A stretch of DNA of 40,022 nucleotides from a virus, in IMG/VR virus record IMGVR_UViG_3300028666_000062, positions 1 to 40,022 of that record; one strand, given 5' to 3'. Position numbers and translations under genes: made by a program. Numbering within the stretch: the first letter of the stretch is position 1; each line of letters begins with the position of its first letter. This document shows positions 25,123 to 32,372 of this stretch, piece after piece. The notes under the pieces were generated by a model. The model was not told where the DNA came from, ran no database searches, and worked only from the letters and a program-made list of their open reading frames with translations.

Positions 25123-25754
25123 TTAGAGCCCTCCGGCGGCGGCAAGTACGGCGGCGTCCCACTCGACGTAGACACGCGCAGCGAGGTCGCCCACGCCGCC
25201 CGGTCCAACGGGTTGGTTCGTTTGGCCGTTGTTGATCGTGGTCGTCGCACCCGAAACTTTCGCGACGATGGTGCCGAGCTTGTTCCCGCCTGGTCGTCGG
25301 CGAAGTAGATGCCGGTCGTACCGTCTTTCCCGAGGCCGACGCGCGTTCCGATGGCGGCCTGGTGCGTCCCGCCGCTAATCCAGCCGGTCGTGGTGGCGAG
25401 GTTGATCGCGGTCACCGAGAGCGGCGTCGCGAACAGGGCGACGAGCGGGCCGTCGGCCGGTGCGGGCAGCAAGCCCGTGTTTACCGGGGAGGCACCGAAC
25501 TCGCCGTTGATGGCGGTCGCGCTGCCCTGACCGCCGTAGACGGCGTCCGAGTCGGCCTGGATGACGCCCAGGAGCTTGTCACTGTTGTCGTTGGCGACGG
25601 CCGGGTCGATCTGGCCCGCCGTGTTGACGCCGAGCGTTACGACATCACCGTCGTTACAGTGCGCGTGCGCCGGGTAAACCTGCAACGAAGGGCTCCCGAT
25701 AGAACCGGGAACCTCGACGATGGGGATTTGGAAGGGAATCAACAGACCGGCCAT
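25123..25754 (-). CDS. Head decoration-like protein, interrupted by an apparent -1 frameshift
   Basis: From ATG 25754 the frame reads MAGLLIPFQIPIVEVPGS and continues as a beta-rich, Gly/Ala-rich protein to GIYFADDQA at residues 149-156, near 25290. After that the same frame becomes Ser/Arg-rich and runs into the capsid gene. The -1 frame instead reads GNKLGTIVAKVSGATT and so on to AAVLAAAGGL, and stops at 25123, three bases before the capsid start. The intended product would be about 210 residues. The slip is at GGCGGGAACAAG (coding strand). One missing G, or programmed -1 frameshifting on G GGA ACA, would explain it. Small proteins of this kind before the capsid gene often decorate the head. 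Confidence 0.6.
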
Positions 25755-25790
25755 GTGCTACCTCTGACGCCAAGAAAGCTGCATGGGCCG

Positions 25791-25819
25791 AGCGTAGGTG
25801 AAACGAATCGCGCGTTCAA
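25791..25819 (-). promoter_or_regulatory. Candidate promoter for the decoration-capsid genes
   Basis: On the minus strand TTGAAC (25819-25814) and TACGCT (25796-25791) are separated by 17 bases. The -35 match is fair and the -10 match is poor (three of six). It lies after the hairpin at 25864-25893 and 37 bases before the ATG, in the widest gap of the cluster. Confidence 0.3.
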
Positions 25820-25863
25820 CAGGAGTTCCCCACTGCTCAACCGCCTGTCCCACGAGGGGAAAT

Positions 25864-25893
25864 GAAAGAGGAGCCGCTGCCGACTCCTCTTTC
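25864..25893 (-). terminator. Perfect 10-bp stem hairpin, probable terminator or processing site
   Basis: GAAAGAGGAG and CTCCTCTTTC pair perfectly around a 10-base loop. On the transcribed (minus) strand the stem is followed by ATTTCCCC, so a weak U-run only. It stands between the 217-aa gene and the decoration gene, in the 163-base gap 25755-25917. The rest of the gap shows no gene. Partial termination or RNA end protection of the capsid transcript is possible. Confidence 0.65.
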
Positions 25894-25917
25894 CCCCTTT
25901 CCTCCCGACGGAGGTGC

Positions 25918-26571
25918 CTAGTTTTTCTGCTCGATCTCCGCCGTCACCTTGCCGCCGGACATCGACTGGACCCGGTCCTGAAGCTCGCGGAAGCTCTCCC
26001 AACGGTTCGTTTTCCGCTTCGCGTCGAACGCGCGCCACTGATAGAGTTGCTTTTGCGCCTGGGGGGTGAGTTCGCAGAGTATCACGTCCACGATCCCGGC
26101 GACCTTTTCCCCGGCGAACTTGTGCTCCTCAACGGGCAGGTCCAAGTCTTGCCGGAGTTCGTCGATCCCAACCAGGCGATACCGCTTCGAGCGGACGTTC
26201 GCCATCGTTTGTGCGTTGGCGCGGTCGCCCTTCGGCGAGAGCTTGGCCGCCCAAACGTACTTGTGCCCCGGCTTGGGACTCTCCAGCAGCGACGACGCCT
26301 CGCCAAAGAGCGACTTGTGGTGGCCGGACAGGTACGCCTGGTCACCGATGAAGTCGTTGGCCTCGTCCAGAAACCCGAACTCGCCGTTCGGCAGCGCGCA
26401 GATGGCGCGGCCTGACTGTTCGGCCTCCCGGTGCTGCTTCTCGATTTGACTCGCGCCGCGCGCCGCCTGAAGCGAGAACGTGTCTTGGCCGAGTACGCGC
26501 GGCGCTGCTTCGGGGAGCAGACCTGACGGCTCGATCTTGACTTCAGGCTCCACGTTGTCGTCGACCGTCAT
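25918..26571 (-). CDS. Hypothetical protein between scaffold and capsid genes, 217 aa
   Basis: The product starts MTVDDNVEPEVKIEPSGL, has a central globular part (ALPNGEFGFLDEANDFIGD, GHKYVWAAKLSPKG) and ends in charged helices (LQDRVQSMSGGKVTAEIEQ). The ATG overlaps the scaffold stop (ATGA). No family is recognised. Position suggests a head assembly factor. Confidence 0.45.
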   Translation of the reverse strand: MTVDDNVEPEVKIEPSGLLPEAAPRVLGQDTFSLQAARGASQIEKQHREAEQSGRAICALPNGEFGFLDEANDFIGDQAYLSGHHKSLFGEASSLLESPKPGHKYVWAAKLSPKGDRANAQTMANVRSKRYRLVGIDELRQDLDLPVEEHKFAGEKVAGIVDVILCELTPQAQKQLYQWRAFDAKRKTNRWESFRELQDRVQSMSGGKVTAEIEQKN

Positions 26572-27380
26572 TCGTCGCTATCCTCCAGCATTTTTTTGAT
26601 ACGTTTGGGATCGGTGATGCCACTCTCTTTGGCGATGCGAAGCACCTCGCGCTGCACCTTAGAGAGTTTCTGGCCCTTGTACGTCATCTCGACGCGCGTG
26701 CCTGTTGCGATGGCCGAGCCGCCGCCGATGTCGGGCGGCGTGCGTTCGCGACCGCCGTTGGCCTTGCGCGCCCGTTCAACGCGGCCGTACGCCGTGTCGG
26801 CGAGGAAGTCGAGTTGCTCTTTACGTTGCTGCGGCGTCAGATTGACGAAGCCGGGCTCCGCCTGTTTGACGAGCTTGTCGAACTCCTCCATCGACTCTTT
26901 GAAGTACGGGTCGCGCGCCGCGCGTTCGGCGCGGTACTGATTCACGTCGTTGGTCGCCGTGCCGGTCGCCACGGTGGCGAACTTGGCGTCGATCATCGCC
27001 TGTGCGTTGCGATTGGCTGCATCGAAGATGCGGAGTGCGAACCCGGCCGGGTCGCTAATCGCCATCGCGGAAAGCTCGGCCTTGAGCTTCTCCATGTCGA
27101 CCGGCGGCTGTGCCGGTTGCGTGACCGGGGCGGCCGGGCGTTCGAGTTCGGTGTCGTACGGACGCGTCGCCACGCGCCCCTTGAGTTCATCCAGTTCGCG
27201 CTGCTGCGCGGCGATCTGGTCGCCGAGAATCCTGTTGGCCTTCCTGGCTACGGCCTCGGGCGTGTCGTCGTCCTCGCCCTCGGGAGCTTCGGCAGCGGAG
27301 AGAAGCTGGTCGAGGTCCTGTTCCTCAGTCCCCTCGTCCAAGTCCATCGAGAAGCCACCTGTTGCGTCGTTTGGGTCCAT
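26568..27380 (-). CDS. Putative scaffolding protein
   Basis: 270 residues. The first 45 are acidic (DLDEGTEEQDLDQLL, EGEDDDTPE), then a helix (AAQQRELDELKGRV), a Pro-rich hinge, and further helices to a basic end (LSKVQREVLRIAKESG, DPKRIKKMLEDSDE). Acidic start, coiled coil and basic C-terminus are typical of phage scaffolds, which bind capsid protein through the C-terminal helices. The place between portal and capsid genes fits. Confidence 0.55.
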   Translation of the reverse strand: MDPNDATGGFSMDLDEGTEEQDLDQLLSAAEAPEGEDDDTPEAVARKANRILGDQIAAQQRELDELKGRVATRPYDTELERPAAPVTQPAQPPVDMEKLKAELSAMAISDPAGFALRIFDAANRNAQAMIDAKFATVATGTATNDVNQYRAERAARDPYFKESMEEFDKLVKQAEPGFVNLTPQQRKEQLDFLADTAYGRVERARKANGGRERTPPDIGGGSAIATGTRVEMTYKGQKLSKVQREVLRIAKESGITDPKRIKKMLEDSDE

Positions 27381-27382
27381 CG

Positions 27383-27652
27383 TCAGTCGTCGTCCTCGTC
27401 TTGATAAAACGCGAGTTCCTGCCGCAAAGTGGGCGGGAGTTCTCGTCCTGCCTTATCATAAACCCGCTTGATCCCTTCTTTCAAGGCCCGAACGGCGATC
27501 TGGTACCCCCGGCGCTCGTGCTCCGGCATGTCCACGTTCTCGATGAGCATGCGCGACATGCGGCGGATGTCTCGAACCATCTCGCCACGGAGCAGGCCCC
27601 AGGCCGACGAATCGAGGGACTCGGCGAACGTCGCCGTTCGAGTATCCGTCAT
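27383..27652 (-). CDS. 89-aa hypothetical protein after the portal gene
   Basis: ATG at 27652 overlaps the portal stop (ATGA). The peptide is helical and charged (RGEMVRDIRRMSRMLIENVD, EHERRGYQIAVRALKEGI) with an acidic end (QDEDDD). No family is recognised. A longer frame upstream lies inside the portal gene. Confidence 0.5.
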   Translation of the reverse strand: MTDTRTATFAESLDSSAWGLLRGEMVRDIRRMSRMLIENVDMPEHERRGYQIAVRALKEGIKRVYDKAGRELPPTLRQELAFYQDEDDD

Positions 27653-29658
27653 CCGGTGAGGCCGCGCGACTGCGGAACGACATGCAGCGCGGGCTTGCCG
27701 CCTCCCCCACCTCCGCCGGACGGCGCGCCGCCGCCCTTGCCCGACATGTGCGAGAGAATCTGCATGAACGCGTCGGTCTGTTGCTGCTGCGCTGCCTGTT
27801 TCTCCATGTCCTGTTCTTGTTGCATCGCCTCGTCCAGCGTGCCGATGAAGCTCGTCACGTCCGGCACGTCGTACGTCTCGATGTTGAGGCGCGCGAGGTT
27901 CCAAAGGCGCGTGAGCTTGCCCTGGAATAACTGCGACATCGGCGTCTCCAGGAGCAACTGCGTGAGCATGCCGATGTCCTGACGACGGCCCTCTTTGTCG
28001 AGCGCGCCGCCAAGGCCGGAAATGCCGAGCGTGTAGTCGAGCCCGAGCACTTCCTTCGGCAGCACCACGCGCTTCGCACCCTGTTGCGTCGTCTCGATGG
28101 TTTCGATCTGATCCTTGCCGTAGCGCAGGTACAGGCCGTGCTTGTACTTCAGGATGCGGAGCATCCACCGACGCACGCGCGTCGCGACCAGGTTCGCCTG
28201 CATCGCCTGCAACTGCGCCTGTAACTGTGCCGCTCGCGCGCTGCGCTGCTGTGTACCGCCAACAGGCACGCCGGTCGCGGCGGCTTGCGGCGATCCGTAC
28301 GCGCGGTCGATGCGCGCCATGAGCTTATCTTCTTCTTGAAACGACTCTTGTGGGATGCGCGGCGTCGCCAGGAACCCGTAGTCGTTCGGCGTGCTGACCT
28401 CGACTTCGACATCCGGTTCCCACCGTCGGTCGTTGTCACGGAAGCGCACGTTCGGCGTGCGGTAGCGCGGCGGCTTGACGCCCAGGTCGAGCAGGTTGAG
28501 GCGCGAGTTGACCTGCGTGTCCACTTCTTCTTGCGTCGAGCGTCCGATTTCCGGCATCGCGAAGCCGTAGAACACACCGACGCGCGGGTACATCGTCAAC
28601 TCGAAGAACGGACGGCCGCCGTAGTAGTCGAACGGCACCGCGCCCGGGCACAGACCGGAACGGTAATGCACCCAAATGATGTTTTCCTCGGGGACGCCGT
28701 CGTCGTCGAGGTCGACCAGGTTCGTGTGAATGCGGTACATTTCAACGGGACCGCGGTTCATCACCATGCCCTCGGGCGCGGCGACGGACGTATCGACCAC
28801 CGAAATCATACCGGAAATGGTGTACTGAGAGTTTCCTTGCGGGTCACTTGCCTGTTCGCCTTGCGCGTCGTAGGTGTACGCGAGGATTTCTTCGGCCGTG
28901 TCGGGGTCGAAGATTTTGGCGTTGACCTTCTTACGCATGTCGTCCTCAGTCATCCACACTTTGACGGCGAAGCCGTCGGCGGAGTTGGCCGTGCGCGCGA
29001 AGTTCGGGAACAGGATGCAACTCTTGAGGTCGCGCGGAACCTCGCGCGGCGCGTCGTAGTCGATGAAGGTGGCGATCTTCTGCACCTTCTTCGTCTCGGG
29101 GTTGCCGTCGGGACCGACGATCTGCTGGCCCATCGCGTCCATGACGGGCTCGTCCTCAACCAGTAGCTCCTCGTGCGTCGTCAGGTCGTACAGGCACTCC
29201 ATGATGACGGTGCCGTCGCGAGCGCCCATGAGAATGGCTTCTTCGTAGGCGTCGAAGCAGTCGTTGTTGTCCCACTCTGAGTTGAAGAACTGCTCGACCG
29301 CGTGCGCGTACTGACCGGAAATGGGGTCGTTGCCGCGGCAGGTGTACGGGCGCGGCAACAGGCACGAGCCAATCGTGCGCGAGCAGAACTCCTGGAACGC
29401 GGAGAACACCGTCGGCGTCGTGATGTGCGCCGCGCCCTCCCACGGCACGGCGAGCGGACTGGAACGCATTTCGAAGATGGCGTTCCAAATGTCCAGGTTG
29501 TCGTCGAGCGCGCCGCGATTGCCGAGGTTCACGTCGACGAGAATCTTCATCGTCTGCCCGAGCGCGAGACGCTGCGCGTCGTCCAACTTCGGGATCGGCT
29601 TGGAAATCGGGGTGTCGGGCGAGAGCGTCTGCGTCGATTCTAGTTTCTTGCGTGACAT
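27649..29658 (-). CDS. Portal protein
   Basis: 669 residues from ATG 29658 (TAATG junction). Features match podovirus-type portals: an N-terminal helix with NLDIWNAIFEMRSSP, a wing rich in aromatic and acidic residues, IIWVHYRSGLCPGAVPFDY, the FFELTMYPRVGVFYGF segment, then a long helical part (RSARAAQLQAQLQAMQANL) and a Gln-rich C-terminus with a Gly tail. The portal is the dodecameric ring through which terminase pumps DNA. It is the largest gene of the head module and precedes the scaffold. The start is fixed by the overlap; the frame upstream is shadow. Confidence 0.75.
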   Translation of the reverse strand: MSRKKLESTQTLSPDTPISKPIPKLDDAQRLALGQTMKILVDVNLGNRGALDDNLDIWNAIFEMRSSPLAVPWEGAAHITTPTVFSAFQEFCSRTIGSCLLPRPYTCRGNDPISGQYAHAVEQFFNSEWDNNDCFDAYEEAILMGARDGTVIMECLYDLTTHEELLVEDEPVMDAMGQQIVGPDGNPETKKVQKIATFIDYDAPREVPRDLKSCILFPNFARTANSADGFAVKVWMTEDDMRKKVNAKIFDPDTAEEILAYTYDAQGEQASDPQGNSQYTISGMISVVDTSVAAPEGMVMNRGPVEMYRIHTNLVDLDDDGVPEENIIWVHYRSGLCPGAVPFDYYGGRPFFELTMYPRVGVFYGFAMPEIGRSTQEEVDTQVNSRLNLLDLGVKPPRYRTPNVRFRDNDRRWEPDVEVEVSTPNDYGFLATPRIPQESFQEEDKLMARIDRAYGSPQAAATGVPVGGTQQRSARAAQLQAQLQAMQANLVATRVRRWMLRILKYKHGLYLRYGKDQIETIETTQQGAKRVVLPKEVLGLDYTLGISGLGGALDKEGRRQDIGMLTQLLLETPMSQLFQGKLTRLWNLARLNIETYDVPDVTSFIGTLDEAMQQEQDMEKQAAQQQQTDAFMQILSHMSGKGGGAPSGGGGGGGKPALHVVPQSRGLTG

Positions 29659-30020
29659 TATGGACGCAGCCCCACTGTGTGAGCGATTTGGAGGAACAGC
29701 AGTCCGACGGCACTCGTTGCAATCGTGCCAAGGAACCCGAGTCCCCACTTGACGGCACGCTTGATGACCACCTGCTGCCGCTTGTTCTGCTCGATGAGGC
29801 CGGGCTCGAACTCCCCGTCCTCGTTCGTGCTGCCCCGCAGCCAAATGAGAATCTGCTTCAGGGTTTTCGACGATTCCGACACCTGGTCGGTAAGCGCACG
29901 GAAGTTCTCGGACACGCTTTTAAGCTGACTTGCCAGCAAGCTTAGTTCCTCCTTCGTGGCGTACGCGTCCCCCGCCCGAGAATGCGTGTACTTTGCTCCA
30001 TCGTCATCACCGCTTCCCAT
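29658..30020 (-). CDS. Coiled-coil protein with one C-terminal membrane helix
   Basis: 120 residues. Residues 22-60 form a heptad-like helix (ELSLLASQLKSVSENFRAL, QVSESSKTLKQILIWL), followed by a charged stretch and a membrane helix at 90-112 (WGLGFLGTIATSAVGLLFL). This build is seen in phage membrane-anchored accessory proteins. No lysis motif is seen. It lies between an exported lectin-like gene and the portal. Confidence 0.5.
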   Translation of the reverse strand: MGSGDDDGAKYTHSRAGDAYATKEELSLLASQLKSVSENFRALTDQVSESSKTLKQILIWLRGSTNEDGEFEPGLIEQNKRQQVVIKRAVKWGLGFLGTIATSAVGLLFLQIAHTVGLRP

Positions 30021-30025
30021 GTACC

Positions 30026-31282
30026 CTAATACCCCGCCAGTGTAGCAAGCGTTTGGATTTGCCCGAGCGTTAGAACGTAGGGAAAGATGACGATTTCGTC
30101 GCTGATCCCGTTGTAGGCCGTCATCGAGTTGTTTCCGACCTGCGCCGAAATGAACTGCTTGGTCGTGTAACTTGGTATGGTGGTGACCTGAGTTTTGGAA
30201 ATCAGTGGTGACGGGTTGCAGTTAACCTGCGCGGCCCCGTTGACAGAGCCGAGGACGGTCGGGTTCGTCGTCGTCATGTCAAACGTCATCGCAAAGAAAT
30301 GGGTGGACGACGCGGCGATGAGCGGACTCGGACAGTTGTTGGAAGCTATCCCCGTCGTCTTGCCAACGCCCCACCCGTAGGAAAACACCGGAGGCGGTCC
30401 CGCCGTACGCGTGAACCGGCCAACGATGACACCGTAGTACTGAAGAATGGGGTAGATGGTCGTGTAGGTTGATGCCGAAGCTGGCGTTTTCATCAACCAT
30501 ACGACCGAGAACTTGCTCGTGTGGAAGTCCGTCATGGTGGACGGCATGACGCCGTACCCGGTGCTGCCCACGAAGTTCTCTGACGCGTTGGCGTCGCCGA
30601 TGAGCAGGCTCGCGTTCGTTGTAATGGTGCCGTGCGCCGTCGCGTCGTACCCGTGCCCGGACGCGTCCGCGAACGTGGATGGTGACGTTCCATCGGCCAG
30701 TCGGTAATACGCAAGCGGCCCGTCGTTCGCAACGCCACCCGGGAAGTTCGAGGGCGTCGGGCTCGGCGTCGGTGACGGTGCAGGCGTCGGAGTCGGGGGC
30801 GTCGGCACGGGCGTCGGCGTTGGTGACGGCGTGGGCGTCGGCGGCGGGTCGGGCGTCGGCGTGGGAGACGGGTCGGCGAACGACGGGCCGAGCGCGGTCG
30901 TGCACACTTCGGACACGTCGTTCGGCCCCGAAATGAGCGCGACTTCAACATAGAAGTTCGTCAGGTACGGCGCGATCTGCGACCCGAACGTGAACACCGA
31001 GTCATTGCCTGTTACCGTGCGCGACCCGAGTTGCGGAATGACTTCGTACGTCAGCCCGCCGTCACTCGAACCGTACGGGATGATCGTGGCTTGCGCGCTT
31101 TTATTGCCGGGGTTGACCGTGAACGCGCACGAGCTTTGGCCGGACAGGTTGATAACAGGCAGCGTTCCCGGTGCCGTGAACGTAATCGGCCCGTAACGAA
31201 CCGGCGGGATGTCCGCGCGTGCCGACATGACGCCAAGGATCGCAGCAAAGGCGAAAACGAGAGCAGCAGTAAGCTTCTTCAT
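30026..31282 (-). CDS. Exported protein with shared beta domain, Pro/Thr linker and LamG-like domain
   Basis: 418 residues. Residues 1-23 are a signal peptide ending SARA before DIPP. Residues 30-135 carry the domain shared with the next two upstream genes (LSGQSSCAFTV, SSDGGLTYEV, TNFYVEVALISG, EVCTTA). A linker of Pro and Thr pairs spans about 140-180. The C-terminal 235 residues look like a LamG/concanavalin-type lectin: LAYYRLADGTSPSTFADASG at its start, FSVVWLMKT in the middle, SDEIVIFPYVLTLGQI at its end. Such domains bind sugars. The ATG overlaps the upstream stop (ATGA). A secreted or surface-displayed carbohydrate binder is likely. Confidence 0.7.
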   Translation of the reverse strand: MKKLTAALVFAFAAILGVMSARADIPPVRYGPITFTAPGTLPVINLSGQSSCAFTVNPGNKSAQATIIPYGSSDGGLTYEVIPQLGSRTVTGNDSVFTFGSQIAPYLTNFYVEVALISGPNDVSEVCTTALGPSFADPSPTPTPDPPPTPTPSPTPTPVPTPPTPTPAPSPTPSPTPSNFPGGVANDGPLAYYRLADGTSPSTFADASGHGYDATAHGTITTNASLLIGDANASENFVGSTGYGVMPSTMTDFHTSKFSVVWLMKTPASASTYTTIYPILQYYGVIVGRFTRTAGPPPVFSYGWGVGKTTGIASNNCPSPLIAASSTHFFAMTFDMTTTNPTVLGSVNGAAQVNCNPSPLISKTQVTTIPSYTTKQFISAQVGNNSMTAYNGISDEIVIFPYVLTLGQIQTLATLAGY

Positions 31283-32289
31283 AGTCCGGCCCCGCAGGTG
31301 TAGTTAGCTTTCGCGGTTCCCGCCGTGCCTGTTACTTGAACCGTCGTCGTCGTGCCGGATTCCGAGAGAATACCCGCACTCGTTGCCGTCGAGGAAAGCA
31401 GAGCGGTCGCCGTGCAGTGCGTTGTGGCCGCTGGCACCGTCACGGTGAACGTGCAGGTCGTGACGCTGATGGTACATTGGTGCTGCCCTCCTTCGGAGCA
31501 TGTATTAACCGACGCTCCCCCGATATGGCAACTGTACGAGCCTATTGTAAGTTCCCAGTCGTGGGCGCTTCCCACGATCTGGTCACCTGCGCCGTCGGCA
31601 AGAGTTACCGACTCGGGACCGGATTGCATTCCGATTCCGTCCCCGGCGCTATCTAGAACGCCGACGTTCGTCCCGTTGAATAGTACGACGGACACCCATG
31701 CGCCGAGTACGAGGTTGTTCGCCGCGTCGGCGTACATCGACGGCTCCGTTGCGCCCGCGTCGAACCCCACGCCGAGTTGCGTCTTTGTCACGTCGGTGTT
31801 GTCACCGAACACGCCCGCTTGGAAGATAATACTGCCTGCGTTGGCCGTTGGGAACGGCGTAGGAACGGGGAAAGGTCCTGGAGAGAACCCTGGACCCGGC
31901 GGGCCGGACGGTCCCGTCGCCGGGACGAGTATTGTCGCCGAGCACGCTTCCGCGACGGTGACCGTGCCTGTTACGCCCGACACCGCAACGTAGAAGTTCG
32001 TCAGGTACGGAGAAATGTTCCCGCCGTACGTCCCGTTCGCTGTCTGCGCGCCGATGGACGCCACCGTTTGATAGACCGTGCCTCCGTCGCTGCTGCCCAT
32101 TGGCGTGATGGTGGCGCTGCCTGAACCTGAGAGCACCATCGCGCACGACGACTGCCCGGTCAGCGTGAGTTTCTTGAGCGACACGCTGCCGGTCACCGAC
32201 GCGTTCACGTCGCGCAGGATCGGAATGTCGGCGAGAGCCGGTGCGACGAGCATCGCGGCGACGACGAGTGCGAGAAGAAGTCGTTTCAC
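31279..32289 (-). CDS. Exported protein with shared beta domain
   Basis: 336 residues from GTG 32289, which overlaps the microprotein stop. Signal peptide MKRLLLALVVAAMLVAPALA, cleavage likely before DIPIL. Residues 30-125 form the shared domain (LTGQSSCAMVL, SSDGGTVYQT, TNFYVAVSGVTG, EACSA). A short Pro/Gly linker follows, then a Gly/Ala-rich beta segment (about 170-245), and a Cys-rich end with repeated Thr strands (CTISVTTCTFTVTVPAATTH). The C-terminal part is unlike those of its two paralogues. Confidence 0.65.
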   Translation of the reverse strand: MKRLLLALVVAAMLVAPALADIPILRDVNASVTGSVSLKKLTLTGQSSCAMVLSGSGSATITPMGSSDGGTVYQTVASIGAQTANGTYGGNISPYLTNFYVAVSGVTGTVTVAEACSATILVPATGPSGPPGPGFSPGPFPVPTPFPTANAGSIIFQAGVFGDNTDVTKTQLGVGFDAGATEPSMYADAANNLVLGAWVSVVLFNGTNVGVLDSAGDGIGMQSGPESVTLADGAGDQIVGSAHDWELTIGSYSCHIGGASVNTCSEGGQHQCTISVTTCTFTVTVPAATTHCTATALLSSTATSAGILSESGTTTTVQVTGTAGTAKANYTCGAGL

Positions 32290-32372
32290 CAGTTTTTCCC
32301 CCAAATGAGCGCCGAGATGACACACGCCGGGAAGGCGAGGAACATAATGCCGACGAGAATCCAGTTATCCAT
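32286..32372 (-). CDS. 28-aa single-pass membrane microprotein
   Basis: ATG at 32372 (TAATG with the upstream stop) and stop at 32286 overlapping the next GTG. The peptide MDNWILVGIMFLAFPACVI continues to IWGKNW: a single membrane helix. Two overlapping junctions support it. The function is unknown. Confidence 0.5.
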   Translation of the reverse strand: MDNWILVGIMFLAFPACVISALIWGKNW

